Assembly: GCF_050176255.1 (NCBI RefSeq)
Contig: NZ_JBFXIE010000010.1
Source of the DNA: JBFXIE01 sp050176255
GTDB lineage: Bacteria > Pseudomonadota > Gammaproteobacteria > Burkholderiales > Burkholderiaceae_C
Direction: 5' to 3' (one strand)
Length of the DNA stretch: 64,000 nt
Shown here: positions 1-7,581 of the stretch, piece after piece
How the letters are laid out: every line of letters starts with the position of its first letter
Position numbering within the stretch: the stretch's first letter is position 1
Program-made: the position numbers and the translations under genes
The notes under the pieces: model-generated
What the model saw: the letters and a program-made list of their open reading frames with translations, nothing else
What the model was told of the DNA's origin: nothing
The model's database searches: none

Positions 1-120
1 GTGGTCTTGAATCCGCGTGAGCACAAGGCATATGCTTGGGCCGACTGGCGCGCTGCGGCCGACCGCTGCTACTCGCCCTCCAATGCAGAGGCCATACTCT
101 GGTTGCCCCGATTCGCCTGA
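1..120 (+). CDS. nudB: Dihydroneopterin triphosphate diphosphatase NudB (C-terminal fragment)
   Basis: The frame is open from the first base of the window and stops with TGA at 118-120, leaving 39 codons. The residues (EHKAYAWADW, then SNAEAILWLPRF) match the conserved tail of NudB-type Nudix hydrolases, which remove pyrophosphate from dihydroneopterin triphosphate in folate synthesis. The Nudix box lies outside the window, so the catalytic part cannot be checked. The next gene starts two bases downstream, and folE, another pterin gene, lies about 2 kb further on the same strand. Identification rests on a short tail only. Confidence 0.65.
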   Translation: MVLNPREHKAYAWADWRAAADRCYSPSNAEAILWLPRFA

Positions 121-122
121 TC

Positions 123-890
123 ATGACCCACACACCGATCGAACTGCCCGCCGAGCATTCCGGCATCCTGCGCGTGGCCACCTACAACATCCACAAGGGG
201 GTGCAGGGGTTGGGGCCGACGCGCCGGTTGGAGATCCACAACCTGGGGCTGGCCGTGGAGCAGCTCGACGCCGACATCGTGTGCCTGCAGGAAGTGCGCA
301 AGATGAACCACAAAGAGGCCGGCTACTTCGAGCGCTGGCCCCGCGTGCCGCAGGCCGAATACCTGGCGCCGGAGGGCTACGCGTCGGTGTACCGCACCAA
401 TGCCTACACGCGCCACGGCGAGCATGGCAACGCGCTGCTCACGCGCTGGCCGGTGATGGGTCACCAGCACGAAGACATCTCGGACCACCGCTTCGAGCAG
501 CGCGGCCTGCTGCATGTGGAGGTGGAGGTGCAGGGCCGCCGGGTGCACGCCATCGTGGTGCACCTGGGGCTGATTCCGGGCAGCCGCATCCGCCAGGTGG
601 CGCAGTTGCAGCGCTTCATTGCGCGCGAGGTGCCGGGCGACGCGCCGCTGGTCGTGGCGGGCGACTTCAACGACTGGGGGCTGCAGATCAAGCGCATGCT
701 GGCGGGCTTTGGCCTGTTCGAGTACGACGATGCGCCGCGCGCCTTCACCTATCCCGCGCGCCTGCCGCTGGTGCAGCTGGATCACGTGTACGTGCGCGGG
801 CTCACGCCGCTGGGGCTGCATGTGCCGCGCGGTCGCATCTGGTGGCGCATGTCGGACCACCTTCCGCTGATTGCCGAGTTCAGACTCTGA
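123..890 (+). CDS. Endonuclease/exonuclease/phosphatase (EEP) family protein
   Basis: This 255-residue protein has the EEP (DNase I-like) fold signatures in order: YNIHKG at residues 21-26, LQEV with the metal-binding Glu57, AGDFND with Asp181 and Asn183, and SDH at 244-246 near the end. Family members are Mg-dependent phosphodiesterases or phosphomonoesterases acting on nucleic acids, lipids or sugar phosphates. The substrate here is unknown. I chose ATG 123 rather than an upstream in-frame ATG at 36 because 36 lies inside the nudB tail and adds residues not typical of the family. The gene runs directly into clsB, so the phosphoesterase and the phospholipid synthase are probably co-transcribed. 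Confidence 0.85.
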   Translation: MTHTPIELPAEHSGILRVATYNIHKGVQGLGPTRRLEIHNLGLAVEQLDADIVCLQEVRKMNHKEAGYFERWPRVPQAEYLAPEGYASVYRTNAYTRHGEHGNALLTRWPVMGHQHEDISDHRFEQRGLLHVEVEVQGRRVHAIVVHLGLIPGSRIRQVAQLQRFIAREVPGDAPLVVAGDFNDWGLQIKRMLAGFGLFEYDDAPRAFTYPARLPLVQLDHVYVRGLTPLGLHVPRGRIWWRMSDHLPLIAEFRL

Positions 891-894
891 GAGC

Positions 895-2127
895 ATGGTC
901 GTCACCCCTGCACGGCGCGCCGCGTCAGCGACGGGCCACCACATCCAACTGCTGCAGGGCGCGCAGGAGTTCTTTCCGGCCCTCATTGCCGACATGGATG
1001 CCGCACTGTCCGACATCCAGTTCGAGACCTACATCTTCGACTTCACCGGCGCCGGCGCCGACGTGGCCCGGGCGCTGATGCGGGCGGCACAGCGTGGCGT
1101 GCGCGTGCACCTGGCGGTGGATGGCGTGGGCACCGGGCCGCTGCCTGAGCCTTGGCGCTCGCGCCTGAAGCAGGCCGGCGTGCAGGTGCAGGTGTACTCG
1201 CCGCTGGGGCCGCTGGGTCTGCTGTTGCCGATGCGCTGGCGGCGCCTGCACCGCAAGCTGTGCGTGATCGACGGCTGCGTGCTGTTTTGCGGTGGCATCA
1301 ACGTGCTGGACGACTTCCATGACCCCAACCATGGCGTGCTGGCCGCACCGCGCTTTGACTTTGCGGTGCGGGCCGTGGGCAGCCTGGTGCAACAGGCCAG
1401 CGAGGCCATGGAGCAGCTGTGGTGGCGCATGCGGGCCGTGCGCGACGTGCGCCGCCGGCGCCTGTCGCTGGCGCTGGCCGACCTGCGCGCCGCCAGCGCG
1501 GCGCGCCTGGCCGCACGGCGCGCCGACAGCAGCAGCCGCGGCATGCGTGCGGCGCTGGTGCTGCGCGACAACGTGCGCAACCGCACGCGTATCGAGCGCG
1601 CCTACCTGCGCGCCATCGCCCATGCGCGCCACGAGATCATCATCGCCAACGCCTACTTTGTGCCCGGCCGCAAGCTGCGCCGCGCGCTGGTGCTGGCGGC
1701 CCGGCGCGGCGTGCGGGTGCAGCTGCTGCTGCAGGGGCGCTACGAATATTTCATGCAATACCACGCCGCGCGCCCCGTATATGGCCAGCTTCTGGCTGCG
1801 GGCGTGGAGATCCACGAGTACGCGCCCAGCTTTCTGCATGCCAAGGTGGCGGTGATCGACGCGCAAAGCAGGCGCGCCTGGGCCACCGTGGGTTCCAGCA
1901 ATCTGGATCCGCTGTCGCTGCTGCTGGCACGCGAGGCCAACGTTGTCGTGCACGACCGCGCGTTTGCGCAAGACTTGCGCCGCCGGCTGCGCCACGCCAT
2001 GGCCCACGAGGGGCGCCAGCTGGACCCCCAAAGCTACGCCCGGCGATCGCTGCGCCAGCGGGTGCTGGATCGCCTGGCCTTCGGCCTTGCGCGCGCCGCC
2101 TTGTGGCTGACCGGCAATCGTTACTGA
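895..2127 (+). CDS. clsB: Cardiolipin synthase ClsB
   Basis: The 410-residue protein has two phospholipase-D HKD motifs. The first is HRKLCVID, with His119, Lys121 and Asp126. The second is HAKVAVID, with His315, Lys317 and Asp322. Length and motif spacing fit the ClsB branch, which lacks the N-terminal membrane helices of ClsA. ClsB forms cardiolipin by transferring a phosphatidyl group between phospholipids at the inner membrane. ATG 895 is the likely start; a TTG at 871 inside the preceding gene gives eight extra residues and is less convincing. The gene follows the EEP phosphoesterase by four bases. A hairpin-forming repeat copy lies just after the stop. Confidence 0.9.
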   Translation: MVVTPARRAASATGHHIQLLQGAQEFFPALIADMDAALSDIQFETYIFDFTGAGADVARALMRAAQRGVRVHLAVDGVGTGPLPEPWRSRLKQAGVQVQVYSPLGPLGLLLPMRWRRLHRKLCVIDGCVLFCGGINVLDDFHDPNHGVLAAPRFDFAVRAVGSLVQQASEAMEQLWWRMRAVRDVRRRRLSLALADLRAASAARLAARRADSSSRGMRAALVLRDNVRNRTRIERAYLRAIAHARHEIIIANAYFVPGRKLRRALVLAARRGVRVQLLLQGRYEYFMQYHAARPVYGQLLAAGVEIHEYAPSFLHAKVAVIDAQSRRAWATVGSSNLDPLSLLLAREANVVVHDRAFAQDLRRRLRHAMAHEGRQLDPQSYARRSLRQRVLDRLAFGLARAALWLTGNRY

Positions 2128-2142
2128 AATACGTTGCGGTTT

Positions 2143-2210
2143 GGGTTCTTTGCTATTAAATAAATAGCTGTTGGCGCTTATGGAACGGGCGCCAGAGGCA
2201 TAAAGAACCC
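2143..2210 (+). repeat. Dispersed hairpin repeat, copy 1 (clsB-folE junction)
   Basis: This copy contains AATAGCTGTTGGCGCTTA, close to the family core ATAGCTGCTAGCGCTT. It is bounded by a perfect 9-bp inverted repeat, GGGTTCTTT (2143-2151) and AAAGAACCC (2202-2210), with an inner inverted pair TGGCGC (2172-2177) and GCGCCA (2189-2194). The whole segment can fold into a long hairpin between clsB and folE, so it could act as a terminator or processing site. Confidence 0.75.
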
Positions 2211-2248
2211 ATAAGACCTGAGGATACATTCACTGGTACCATGGCGCC

Positions 2249-2974
2249 ATGTCTGCTGAAACACCCCCACCCGTGAGCACCCGCGAGTCCGATGAGGGCA
2301 CGCCCGTCTCCGTCAAGATTCGTGAACGGCTGCAGGCATCGCGCCGGCGCTTTCACGCCAACGACAACATTGCCGACTTCATCCAGCCCGGCGAACTCGA
2401 GCGCCTGCTCGACGAGGTAGAGGCCAAGATGCAGGGCGTGCTCGACAGCATGGTGATCGACACAGCGGGCGATCACAACACGCAAAATACTGCGCGCCGG
2501 GTGGCCAAGATGTACCTCAACGAGGTCTTCAAGGGGCGCTACGTGCAGCCGCCGGCGATTACCGAGTTTCCCAACGCCGAGCACCTCAATGAGCTGATGA
2601 TCGTCGGCCCCATCACCGTGCGCAGCGCCTGCAGCCACCATTTCTGCCCGGTCATCGGCAAGATCTGGATCGGCGTCATGCCCAACGAGCACACCAACGT
2701 GATCGGCCTGTCCAAGTACGCGCGCCTGGTGGACTGGGTGATGGGCCGCCCCCAGATCCAGGAAGAAGCCGTGGTGCAGCTGGCCGACCTGATCATGGAA
2801 AAAACCCAGCCCGACGGCCTGGCCATCGTCATGGAGGCCAGCCACTTTTGCATGTCCTGGCGCGGTGTGCGCGAGATGGACAGCAAGATGATCAACTCGG
2901 TCATGCGCGGTGTGTTCCTCACCAACCCTGCGCTGCGCCGTGAATTCCTCGCCCTCATTCCCGGAAGGAACTGA
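2249..2974 (+). CDS. folE: GTP cyclohydrolase I FolE
   Basis: The 241-residue protein converts GTP to 7,8-dihydroneopterin triphosphate, the first step of folate and tetrahydropterin synthesis. The zinc ligands are visible as CSHH (Cys128, His131) and HFC (Cys201), and the core GLSKYARLVDW is intact. The residues around the zinc site (CSHHFCPVIGKIWIGVMPN) are the variant form common in some proteobacteria rather than the E. coli CEHH form. The partial nudB at the window start acts on its product. The BLUF gene begins four bases after the stop. Confidence 0.93.
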   Translation: MSAETPPPVSTRESDEGTPVSVKIRERLQASRRRFHANDNIADFIQPGELERLLDEVEAKMQGVLDSMVIDTAGDHNTQNTARRVAKMYLNEVFKGRYVQPPAITEFPNAEHLNELMIVGPITVRSACSHHFCPVIGKIWIGVMPNEHTNVIGLSKYARLVDWVMGRPQIQEEAVVQLADLIMEKTQPDGLAIVMEASHFCMSWRGVREMDSKMINSVMRGVFLTNPALRREFLALIPGRN

Positions 2975-2978
2975 CCCC

Positions 2979-3401
2979 ATGCTGGTCCGTCTTCTCTATG
3001 TCAGCCGCGCAGTCGATACGTCGGCCGAGGCCATCGAAGCCATCCTCACCCAGTCGCGCCAGCACAACCCGGCCACCGGCATCACCGGCGTGCTGTGCTA
3101 CGGCGGCGGCATTTTTCTGCAGGCCATCGAAGGCGGCCGATCGGCCGTGAGTGACCTGTACGGCCATATCCAGCGCGACCCGCGCCACCAGCATGTGGAG
3201 CTGCTGGCCTTTGAAGAGATCACCGAGCGCCGCTTTGGCGGCTGGACCATGGGCCAGGTCAACCTGGCCAAGCTCAACCACTCCATCGTGCTCAAGTATT
3301 CCGAGCGCCCCGAATTCGACCCCTATGCCGCCTCGGGCAAGGTGTCGTTCGCGCTGCTCGAAGAGCTCATGGCCACGGCCAGCATCATCGGGCGTGCCTG
3401 A
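2979..3401 (+). CDS. BLUF-domain blue-light sensor
   Basis: This 140-residue protein is a stand-alone BLUF domain, which binds FAD and senses blue light. All the usual flavin-pocket residues are present: Tyr7 (RLLYVS), Asn30, Gln48 (FLQAIEG), Trp89 and Met91 (GGWTMG). There is no attached output domain, so it must signal through a partner protein. ATG 2979 lies four bases after the folE stop; an upstream in-frame ATG at 2910 would overlap folE and add residues not found in BLUF proteins. The stop overlaps the GTG start of the next gene, which suggests one transcript for folE, the BLUF gene and the DUF429 gene. Confidence 0.9.
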   Translation: MLVRLLYVSRAVDTSAEAIEAILTQSRQHNPATGITGVLCYGGGIFLQAIEGGRSAVSDLYGHIQRDPRHQHVELLAFEEITERRFGGWTMGQVNLAKLNHSIVLKYSERPEFDPYAASGKVSFALLEELMATASIIGRA

Positions 3402-4233
3402 CGGGGCGGGCGGCCTGCTGCTGGCAGGCTGCGATTTCTCCAGCAGCCCCAGCCCGCGCAAGCCCATCGTGCTGGCGCTGGGGCATCGCCGGGGCGACCG
3501 CGTGACCTTGACCGGCCTGTCGCGGTTTGATTCCTTGGATGCGTTTGGCCAGTGGCTGGCCGAGCCGCAATCCTGGGTGGGCGGGTTTGATTTGCCTTTT
3601 GGCCTGCCGCGCACCCTGGTGCAGCAACTGGGCTGGCCGCTGGGCTGGGCCGCCTGCATGGCGCATTACCGCAGCCTCACGCGGGCGCAGATCCGCGATG
3701 CGTTTGCCGCGTTTTGCGCCGCGCGCCCGGTGGGCGCCAAGTTTGCGCACCGCGCCACCGACGGACCTGCCGGATCCAGTCCCTCGATGAAATGGGTCAA
3801 CCCGCCCGTGGCTTACATGCTGCACGCGGGCGTTCCGCTGCTCATTGATGCGGGCGTGCATCTGCCCGGGCTGCGCGCAGGCGACCCTCAGCGCGTGGCG
3901 CTGGAGGCCTACCCAGGCCTGCTGGCGCGCGAGGTGCTGGGCCGGCGCAGCTACAAGAGCGACGACAAGGCGCGGCAAACACCCGACCGCCTCATAGCGC
4001 GCAAAGACCTGCTGGCTGCGCTGGAGACCGGCCGCACGCGCCTGGGACTGCGCCTGGTGCTGAGCGCGGCGCAGCACGACGCCCTGGTGCAGGATGCGCG
4101 CGGCGACAGCCTGGACGCCGTGCTGTGCCTGCTGCAGGCTGCCTGGGGCGAGCAGCGCCATGTGCAGGGCGATGCGCTGTACGGCCTGCCGCCTACGCTC
4201 GACGCGCTGGAGGGCTGGATCGTCACTGCCTGA
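3394..4233 (+). CDS. DUF429 family protein
   Basis: This 279-residue protein begins GCDFSSSP.RKP and contains GGFDLPFGLPR, an acidic nuclease-like pattern characteristic of DUF429, plus EAYPG and DSLDAVLC near the end. DUF429 proteins are thought to have an RNase H-like fold, but no reaction is established. The GTG at 3394 overlaps the BLUF stop by eight bases and puts the conserved Asp near the N-terminus; a longer reading frame starting at 3151 would run entirely inside the BLUF gene and is rejected. Confidence 0.7.
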   Translation: MPDGAGGLLLAGCDFSSSPSPRKPIVLALGHRRGDRVTLTGLSRFDSLDAFGQWLAEPQSWVGGFDLPFGLPRTLVQQLGWPLGWAACMAHYRSLTRAQIRDAFAAFCAARPVGAKFAHRATDGPAGSSPSMKWVNPPVAYMLHAGVPLLIDAGVHLPGLRAGDPQRVALEAYPGLLAREVLGRRSYKSDDKARQTPDRLIARKDLLAALETGRTRLGLRLVLSAAQHDALVQDARGDSLDAVLCLLQAAWGEQRHVQGDALYGLPPTLDALEGWIVTA

Positions 4234-4308
4234 ACCGCCCTGACCTGAACCCGCCACGACCTGCGTTTGTCATGGCCCGAACCATCGTCTGTTGTTTTCC
4301 CCCTCCTC

Positions 4309-4950
4309 ATGCCCACGATCGAAACCCTGACCACCTTCTTTGGCGTTGCCGTGCTGCTGGGCCTGTCGCCTGGGCCGGACAACCTTTTTGTGCTGCTGCA
4401 ATCGGCGCAGCGCGGCTGGCGTGCGGGCATGTGCGTGGTGCTGGGGTTGTGCCTGGGTCTGGTGGTGCACACGGCGGCCGTGGCGCTGGGGCTGGCGGCG
4501 GTGTTTGCGGCATCCAGCAGGGCGTTTGCGGTGCTCAAGTGGTGCGGCGCGGCTTATCTGGTCTGGCTGGCCTGGGGGGCGCTGCGCGCGCCGGCCGGCC
4601 CGGATGGTTCAGAGCCGGGTGCCGGCGCCGTGCCAGAGCGGGGCGGCGCGCTGCGCATGGTGGGGCGCGGCATGGTGATGAACCTTACCAACCCCAAGGT
4701 ACTGATCTTCTTTCTGGCGTTCTTGCCGCAGTTTGCCGACCCCGCCCGTGGCAGCGTGGCCGCGCAGCTGATGGTGCTGGGCCTGGTGTTCATGCTGGCC
4801 ACCCTGCTGGTGTTTGGCGCGATTGCCTGCTTTTCGGGTGCTTTTGGCGCACTGCTGCAGCGCTCGGCGCGCGCGCAGCGCTGGCTCAATCGCGTGGCGG
4901 GGCTGGTGTTCTTGGGTTTGGCCGCGCGGCTGGCGACGGCACAGCGCTAG
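4309..4950 (+). CDS. LysE/RhtB-family amino-acid exporter
   Basis: The 213-residue membrane protein has the N-terminal family signature GLSPGPDNLFVL and about six hydrophobic helices, with a central loop containing NLTNPKVLIFFLAFLPQF. LysE/RhtB proteins export amino acids such as lysine, arginine, homoserine or threonine. The sequence does not tell which. ATG 4309 begins MPTIETLTTF, the usual N-terminus; the upstream ATG at 4267 adds only polar residues. The gene converges on the ABC-transporter binding protein, with a repeat copy and a hairpin between them. Confidence 0.85.
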   Translation: MPTIETLTTFFGVAVLLGLSPGPDNLFVLLQSAQRGWRAGMCVVLGLCLGLVVHTAAVALGLAAVFAASSRAFAVLKWCGAAYLVWLAWGALRAPAGPDGSEPGAGAVPERGGALRMVGRGMVMNLTNPKVLIFFLAFLPQFADPARGSVAAQLMVLGLVFMLATLLVFGAIACFSGAFGALLQRSARAQRWLNRVAGLVFLGLAARLATAQR

Positions 4951-5010
4951 TCTTTTGATAGCTGTCAGCGCTTGACGTGCAAGGGCTGGAGGCTGATATC
5001 AATAAATAAG
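4951..5010 (+). repeat. Dispersed hairpin repeat, copy 2
   Basis: This copy contains TTTTGATAGCTGTCAGCGCTT followed after a short loop by AAGGGCTGGAGGC, which gives the family hairpin AGCGCTT/AAGGGCT. It begins at the lysE stop codon, between two convergent genes. Confidence 0.8.
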
Positions 5011-5022
5011 TGGCTGCGCTTG

Positions 5023-5075
5023 TGGCCCCGTCATTGCCGCGACGGCGGGAGTCCACCGCGGCGGCAATGCGGCCA
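5023..5075. other. Long imperfect hairpin between convergent genes
   Basis: TGGCC (5023-5027) and CATTGCCGC (5032-5040) pair with GCGGCAATG (5061-5069) and GGCCA (5071-5075). No T-run follows on either strand, so it is not a classical terminator. The inner part (CGTCATTGCCGCGACGGCGG) loosely resembles a repeat type dispersed in several proteobacteria, which I could not check. Confidence 0.4.
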
Positions 5076-5101
5076 CCTGTGCGGAGACCTGTGCGGGCAC
5101 A

Positions 5102-6607
5102 TCAGGCCCAGTACAGCGCCGACAAATCGTTGACGAACAACGGCATGTCTTTCCACAGGCCGCGCAGGTTTTTGTCTGTCACGGTGACCCACTGCGGCTG
5201 GTACAAAAATGCGTGCACTGCGTCCTCGGCCAGCAGGCGCTGGGCGTCGCCCAGCAGGCGGGCGCGGTCGGCGGGGCGGGCGGTGTTCTTGATCCGGTCG
5301 TAGAGCTGGTCAAAAGCCTCGGAGTGGTAGCCCCAGTAGTAGCCGCGCTTGGCAAAGTTGCCCAGGTCAAAGGGCTCGACGTGCGAGATCAGCGTCAGGT
5401 CGTAGTTCTTGTTGCCGTAGGTGCCGCTGAGCCATTGCGCCCATTCCACGTTGTGCAGCTTGGCAATGATGCCCACCTTGGCCAGTTGCGCGGCGATCAG
5501 CTCGCCGCCCTGGCGCGCGTATGGCGTGGGCGGCAGCGTCATGTTGAGGTGCAGCGGCGTTTTCACGCCGGCTTCGGCCAGCAGGCGCCGGGCCTTGTCC
5601 ACGTCGTGGGGGTTGATGCCCGTGGTGTCCACGTAGCCAAAGGCGCCGGGCACGTAATGGCTGCCGATGGGCACGCCCAGGCCGTCGGCCGCCACTTGGA
5701 TGATGTCCTTGCGGTCGATGGTGGCGGCAATGGCGCGGCGCACGCGCACGTCGTTCAGGGGCTTGCGCGCGTTGTTCATGGCCAGAATGGTCTTGGCGCG
5801 CGAGCCGCTCACGATGACCTGAAAGCGCGGGTCGGCCTTGAACTGCGCCACGCTGCGCGGCGTGACGCGCGGGAAGGCGTCCACGTCGCCCGCCAGCAGG
5901 GCCGCCACCTGGGCGGCCGGGTCGGGTATGAAGCGGAAGGTGGCGCGCTGTATCTTGACCTGGGCCGCCTGGCGTGCGCCGGTCCAGGCTGTCAGCGTGA
6001 TGGAGGCGCCGCGGCGCCAGTCGGCCAGCCTGTAGGGGCCGGTGCCCACGGGCTTGGTGGCGTTGGTGGCGGCGCTTTGGGGCTCGACGATGATGGCCGT
6101 GGCCTGGCCCAGCATGAACAGCAGGTCGGGGTCGATGTCCTGGTTGACGACGACCACCGTGTGCTCGTCCACCACCCGGGTGCTGAGCTTGGCAAACAGG
6201 CCCTTGTCCTTGTTGGTGCTTTTGTCGCTGCCGGCGCGGTCAAACGAGAACTTGACGGCCGCTGCGTTCAGCGGCGCGCTGTTGTGAAAGGTGACGCCCT
6301 TGCGCAGGCGGAAGGTGTAGGTCTTCAGGTCGGGCGACACCTCCCAGCTCTCGGCCAGCAGGGGCGACACGCTGCCGTCCGGGTTGATCTTGGTCAGCGT
6401 CTCGTAGATGTTGTAGAGCGTGACTTCGGCAATCGATGATGCCGCGCCGGCCGTGGGGTCCAGCCCCGGCGGCTCCAGCACCAGCGCCAGCGTGACGGTG
6501 TCCCTTTTGGTGCCCTGATGGTTGCCCTGCGCCAGCGCGTGCAGCGGCATGGCCAGCGAAGCGGTGGCCAGGGCGCCAGAGGCGAGGGCAGTGCGGCGGG
6601 TGAACAT
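5102..6607 (-). CDS. Peptide-type ABC transporter substrate-binding protein (SBP family 5)
   Basis: The 501-residue protein has an N-terminal export signal (MFTRRTALASGALATASLAM, cleaved probably after ALA) and the family-5 layout: LVLEPPGLDPT, an early LYNIYETLTKINPDG, then PVGTGPYRL. It would capture di- or oligopeptides, or other peptide-like solutes, in the periplasm. The paired arginines resemble a Tat motif but lack the usual flanking residues. The start at 6607 has GAAGGAAG just upstream; the longer frame from 6679 has no such site. It lies 116 bases downstream of the two ATPase genes, so it is the last gene of the importer cluster. The ligand is unknown. Confidence 0.88.
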   Translation of the reverse strand: MFTRRTALASGALATASLAMPLHALAQGNHQGTKRDTVTLALVLEPPGLDPTAGAASSIAEVTLYNIYETLTKINPDGSVSPLLAESWEVSPDLKTYTFRLRKGVTFHNSAPLNAAAVKFSFDRAGSDKSTNKDKGLFAKLSTRVVDEHTVVVVNQDIDPDLLFMLGQATAIIVEPQSAATNATKPVGTGPYRLADWRRGASITLTAWTGARQAAQVKIQRATFRFIPDPAAQVAALLAGDVDAFPRVTPRSVAQFKADPRFQVIVSGSRAKTILAMNNARKPLNDVRVRRAIAATIDRKDIIQVAADGLGVPIGSHYVPGAFGYVDTTGINPHDVDKARRLLAEAGVKTPLHLNMTLPPTPYARQGGELIAAQLAKVGIIAKLHNVEWAQWLSGTYGNKNYDLTLISHVEPFDLGNFAKRGYYWGYHSEAFDQLYDRIKNTARPADRARLLGDAQRLLAEDAVHAFLYQPQWVTVTDKNLRGLWKDMPLFVNDLSALYWA

Positions 6608-6723
6608 GTACGGGTCTTCCTTCAATCGAATGTGTGTATGGGGGGCTTGCGCTGTTGTTTGTACTACAGCGCAGGGCATGGCCAGGTTTTAGGTGGCCGG
6701 GCACATCCAAATCCGGCAGCCGC

Positions 6724-7581
6724 CTAACGCCCGATGCGCGGCACCGCCGCCACCAGCGCCTGGGTGTAGGGATGCTGCGGCGCGCTGAACAGCGTGCGCG
6801 GCGCGCCGCGCTCCACCACGCGGCCCCCGTGCAGCACCAGCACTTCGTCGCACAGGTGCTGCACCACGGCCAGGTCGTGGCTGATGAGCAGGTAGGTCAC
6901 ATCATGGCGCTCTTGCAGGTCCTGCAGCAGGTTGAGCACCTGCGCCTGCACCGACACATCCAGGGCGCTGACGGGCTCGTCGGCCACGATCAGGCGCGGG
7001 CGCGTGATGAGCGCGCGCGCAATCGCAATGCGCTGGCGCTGGCCGCCCGAAAACTCATGCGGGTATTTGTGCGCATCGCCCGGGTGCAGGCCCACCTGCC
7101 GCAGCACGGCGGCGGCCTGCTCGCGCAGTTCGGCGCGCGTGGCCTTGCCCAGGGCCTGCAGCGGCTCGGTGACGATGCGCCCGACGGTCTGGCGCGGATC
7201 GAGCGAGCCGTACGGATCCTGGAACACCATCTGAAAGTCGCGCCGCGCGGCACGCAGTTCGCGCGCGGGCAGCCGGTGCAGGTCGCGGCCCAGCAGCTGC
7301 ACCGTGCCGGCGGTGGGCGTGTCCAGCGCCATCACCAGGCGCGCCAGCGTGGACTTGCCCGAGCCTGATTCGCCCACCACGCCCAGGCTGCGCCCGGCAG
7401 TCATGTCAAAGCTGACGCCTTGCAGCGCCTGCACCTGTGCGCGCGGCCCCCACGGGCGATTGCGCGGCAGCAGGTAGTGGCGCCGCAGATCGCGCACGCT
7501 CAGCAGCGGGGCGTCTGAATCAAAATGGTCTTCAGCGCTTGTAGATAAAGCGCTAGCAGCTATTGAATTGATAGTATTCAT
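6724..7581 (-). CDS. DppF-type ABC importer ATPase
   Basis: This 285-residue nucleotide-binding subunit has Walker A GESGSGKST, signature FSGGQRQR, Walker B LIVADEP and the H-loop LISHDL. It powers peptide uptake together with the DppD-type subunit. Its ATG (7579-7581) overlaps the TGA of the preceding gene in a 4-base ATGA, so translation is coupled. The first 23 or so codons (MNTINSIAASALSTS and following) are encoded by a copy of the dispersed repeat; the conserved domain begins only at PLLSVRDLRRHY. A longer frame reaching 8310 is an artefact of reading through the neighbouring gene in another frame. Confidence 0.88.
   Translation of the reverse strand: MNTINSIAASALSTSAEDHFDSDAPLLSVRDLRRHYLLPRNRPWGPRAQVQALQGVSFDMTAGRSLGVVGESGSGKSTLARLVMALDTPTAGTVQLLGRDLHRLPARELRAARRDFQMVFQDPYGSLDPRQTVGRIVTEPLQALGKATRAELREQAAAVLRQVGLHPGDAHKYPHEFSGGQRQRIAIARALITRPRLIVADEPVSALDVSVQAQVLNLLQDLQERHDVTYLLISHDLAVVQHLCDEVLVLHGGRVVERGAPRTLFSAPQHPYTQALVAAVPRIGR
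7517..7578 (-). repeat. Dispersed hairpin repeat, copy 3 (inside the 5' end of the dppF-like gene)
   Basis: Read on the minus strand, this contains CAATAGCTGCTAGCGCTTTA followed by ACAAGCGCTGAAGACCATTTTGATTCA, an almost perfect family member. It lies in frame at the very start of the ATPase gene and encodes its N-terminal tail. Confidence 0.85.

Noticed and set aside
3151..3393. A longer N-terminus for the DUF429 protein.
   Set aside because: It lies wholly inside the BLUF gene and lacks DUF429 features.
5031..5069. A dRS3-like dispersed repeat (CGTCATTGCCGCGACGGCGG).
   Set aside because: Similarity is partial, there is only one copy in the window and I cannot check the family.
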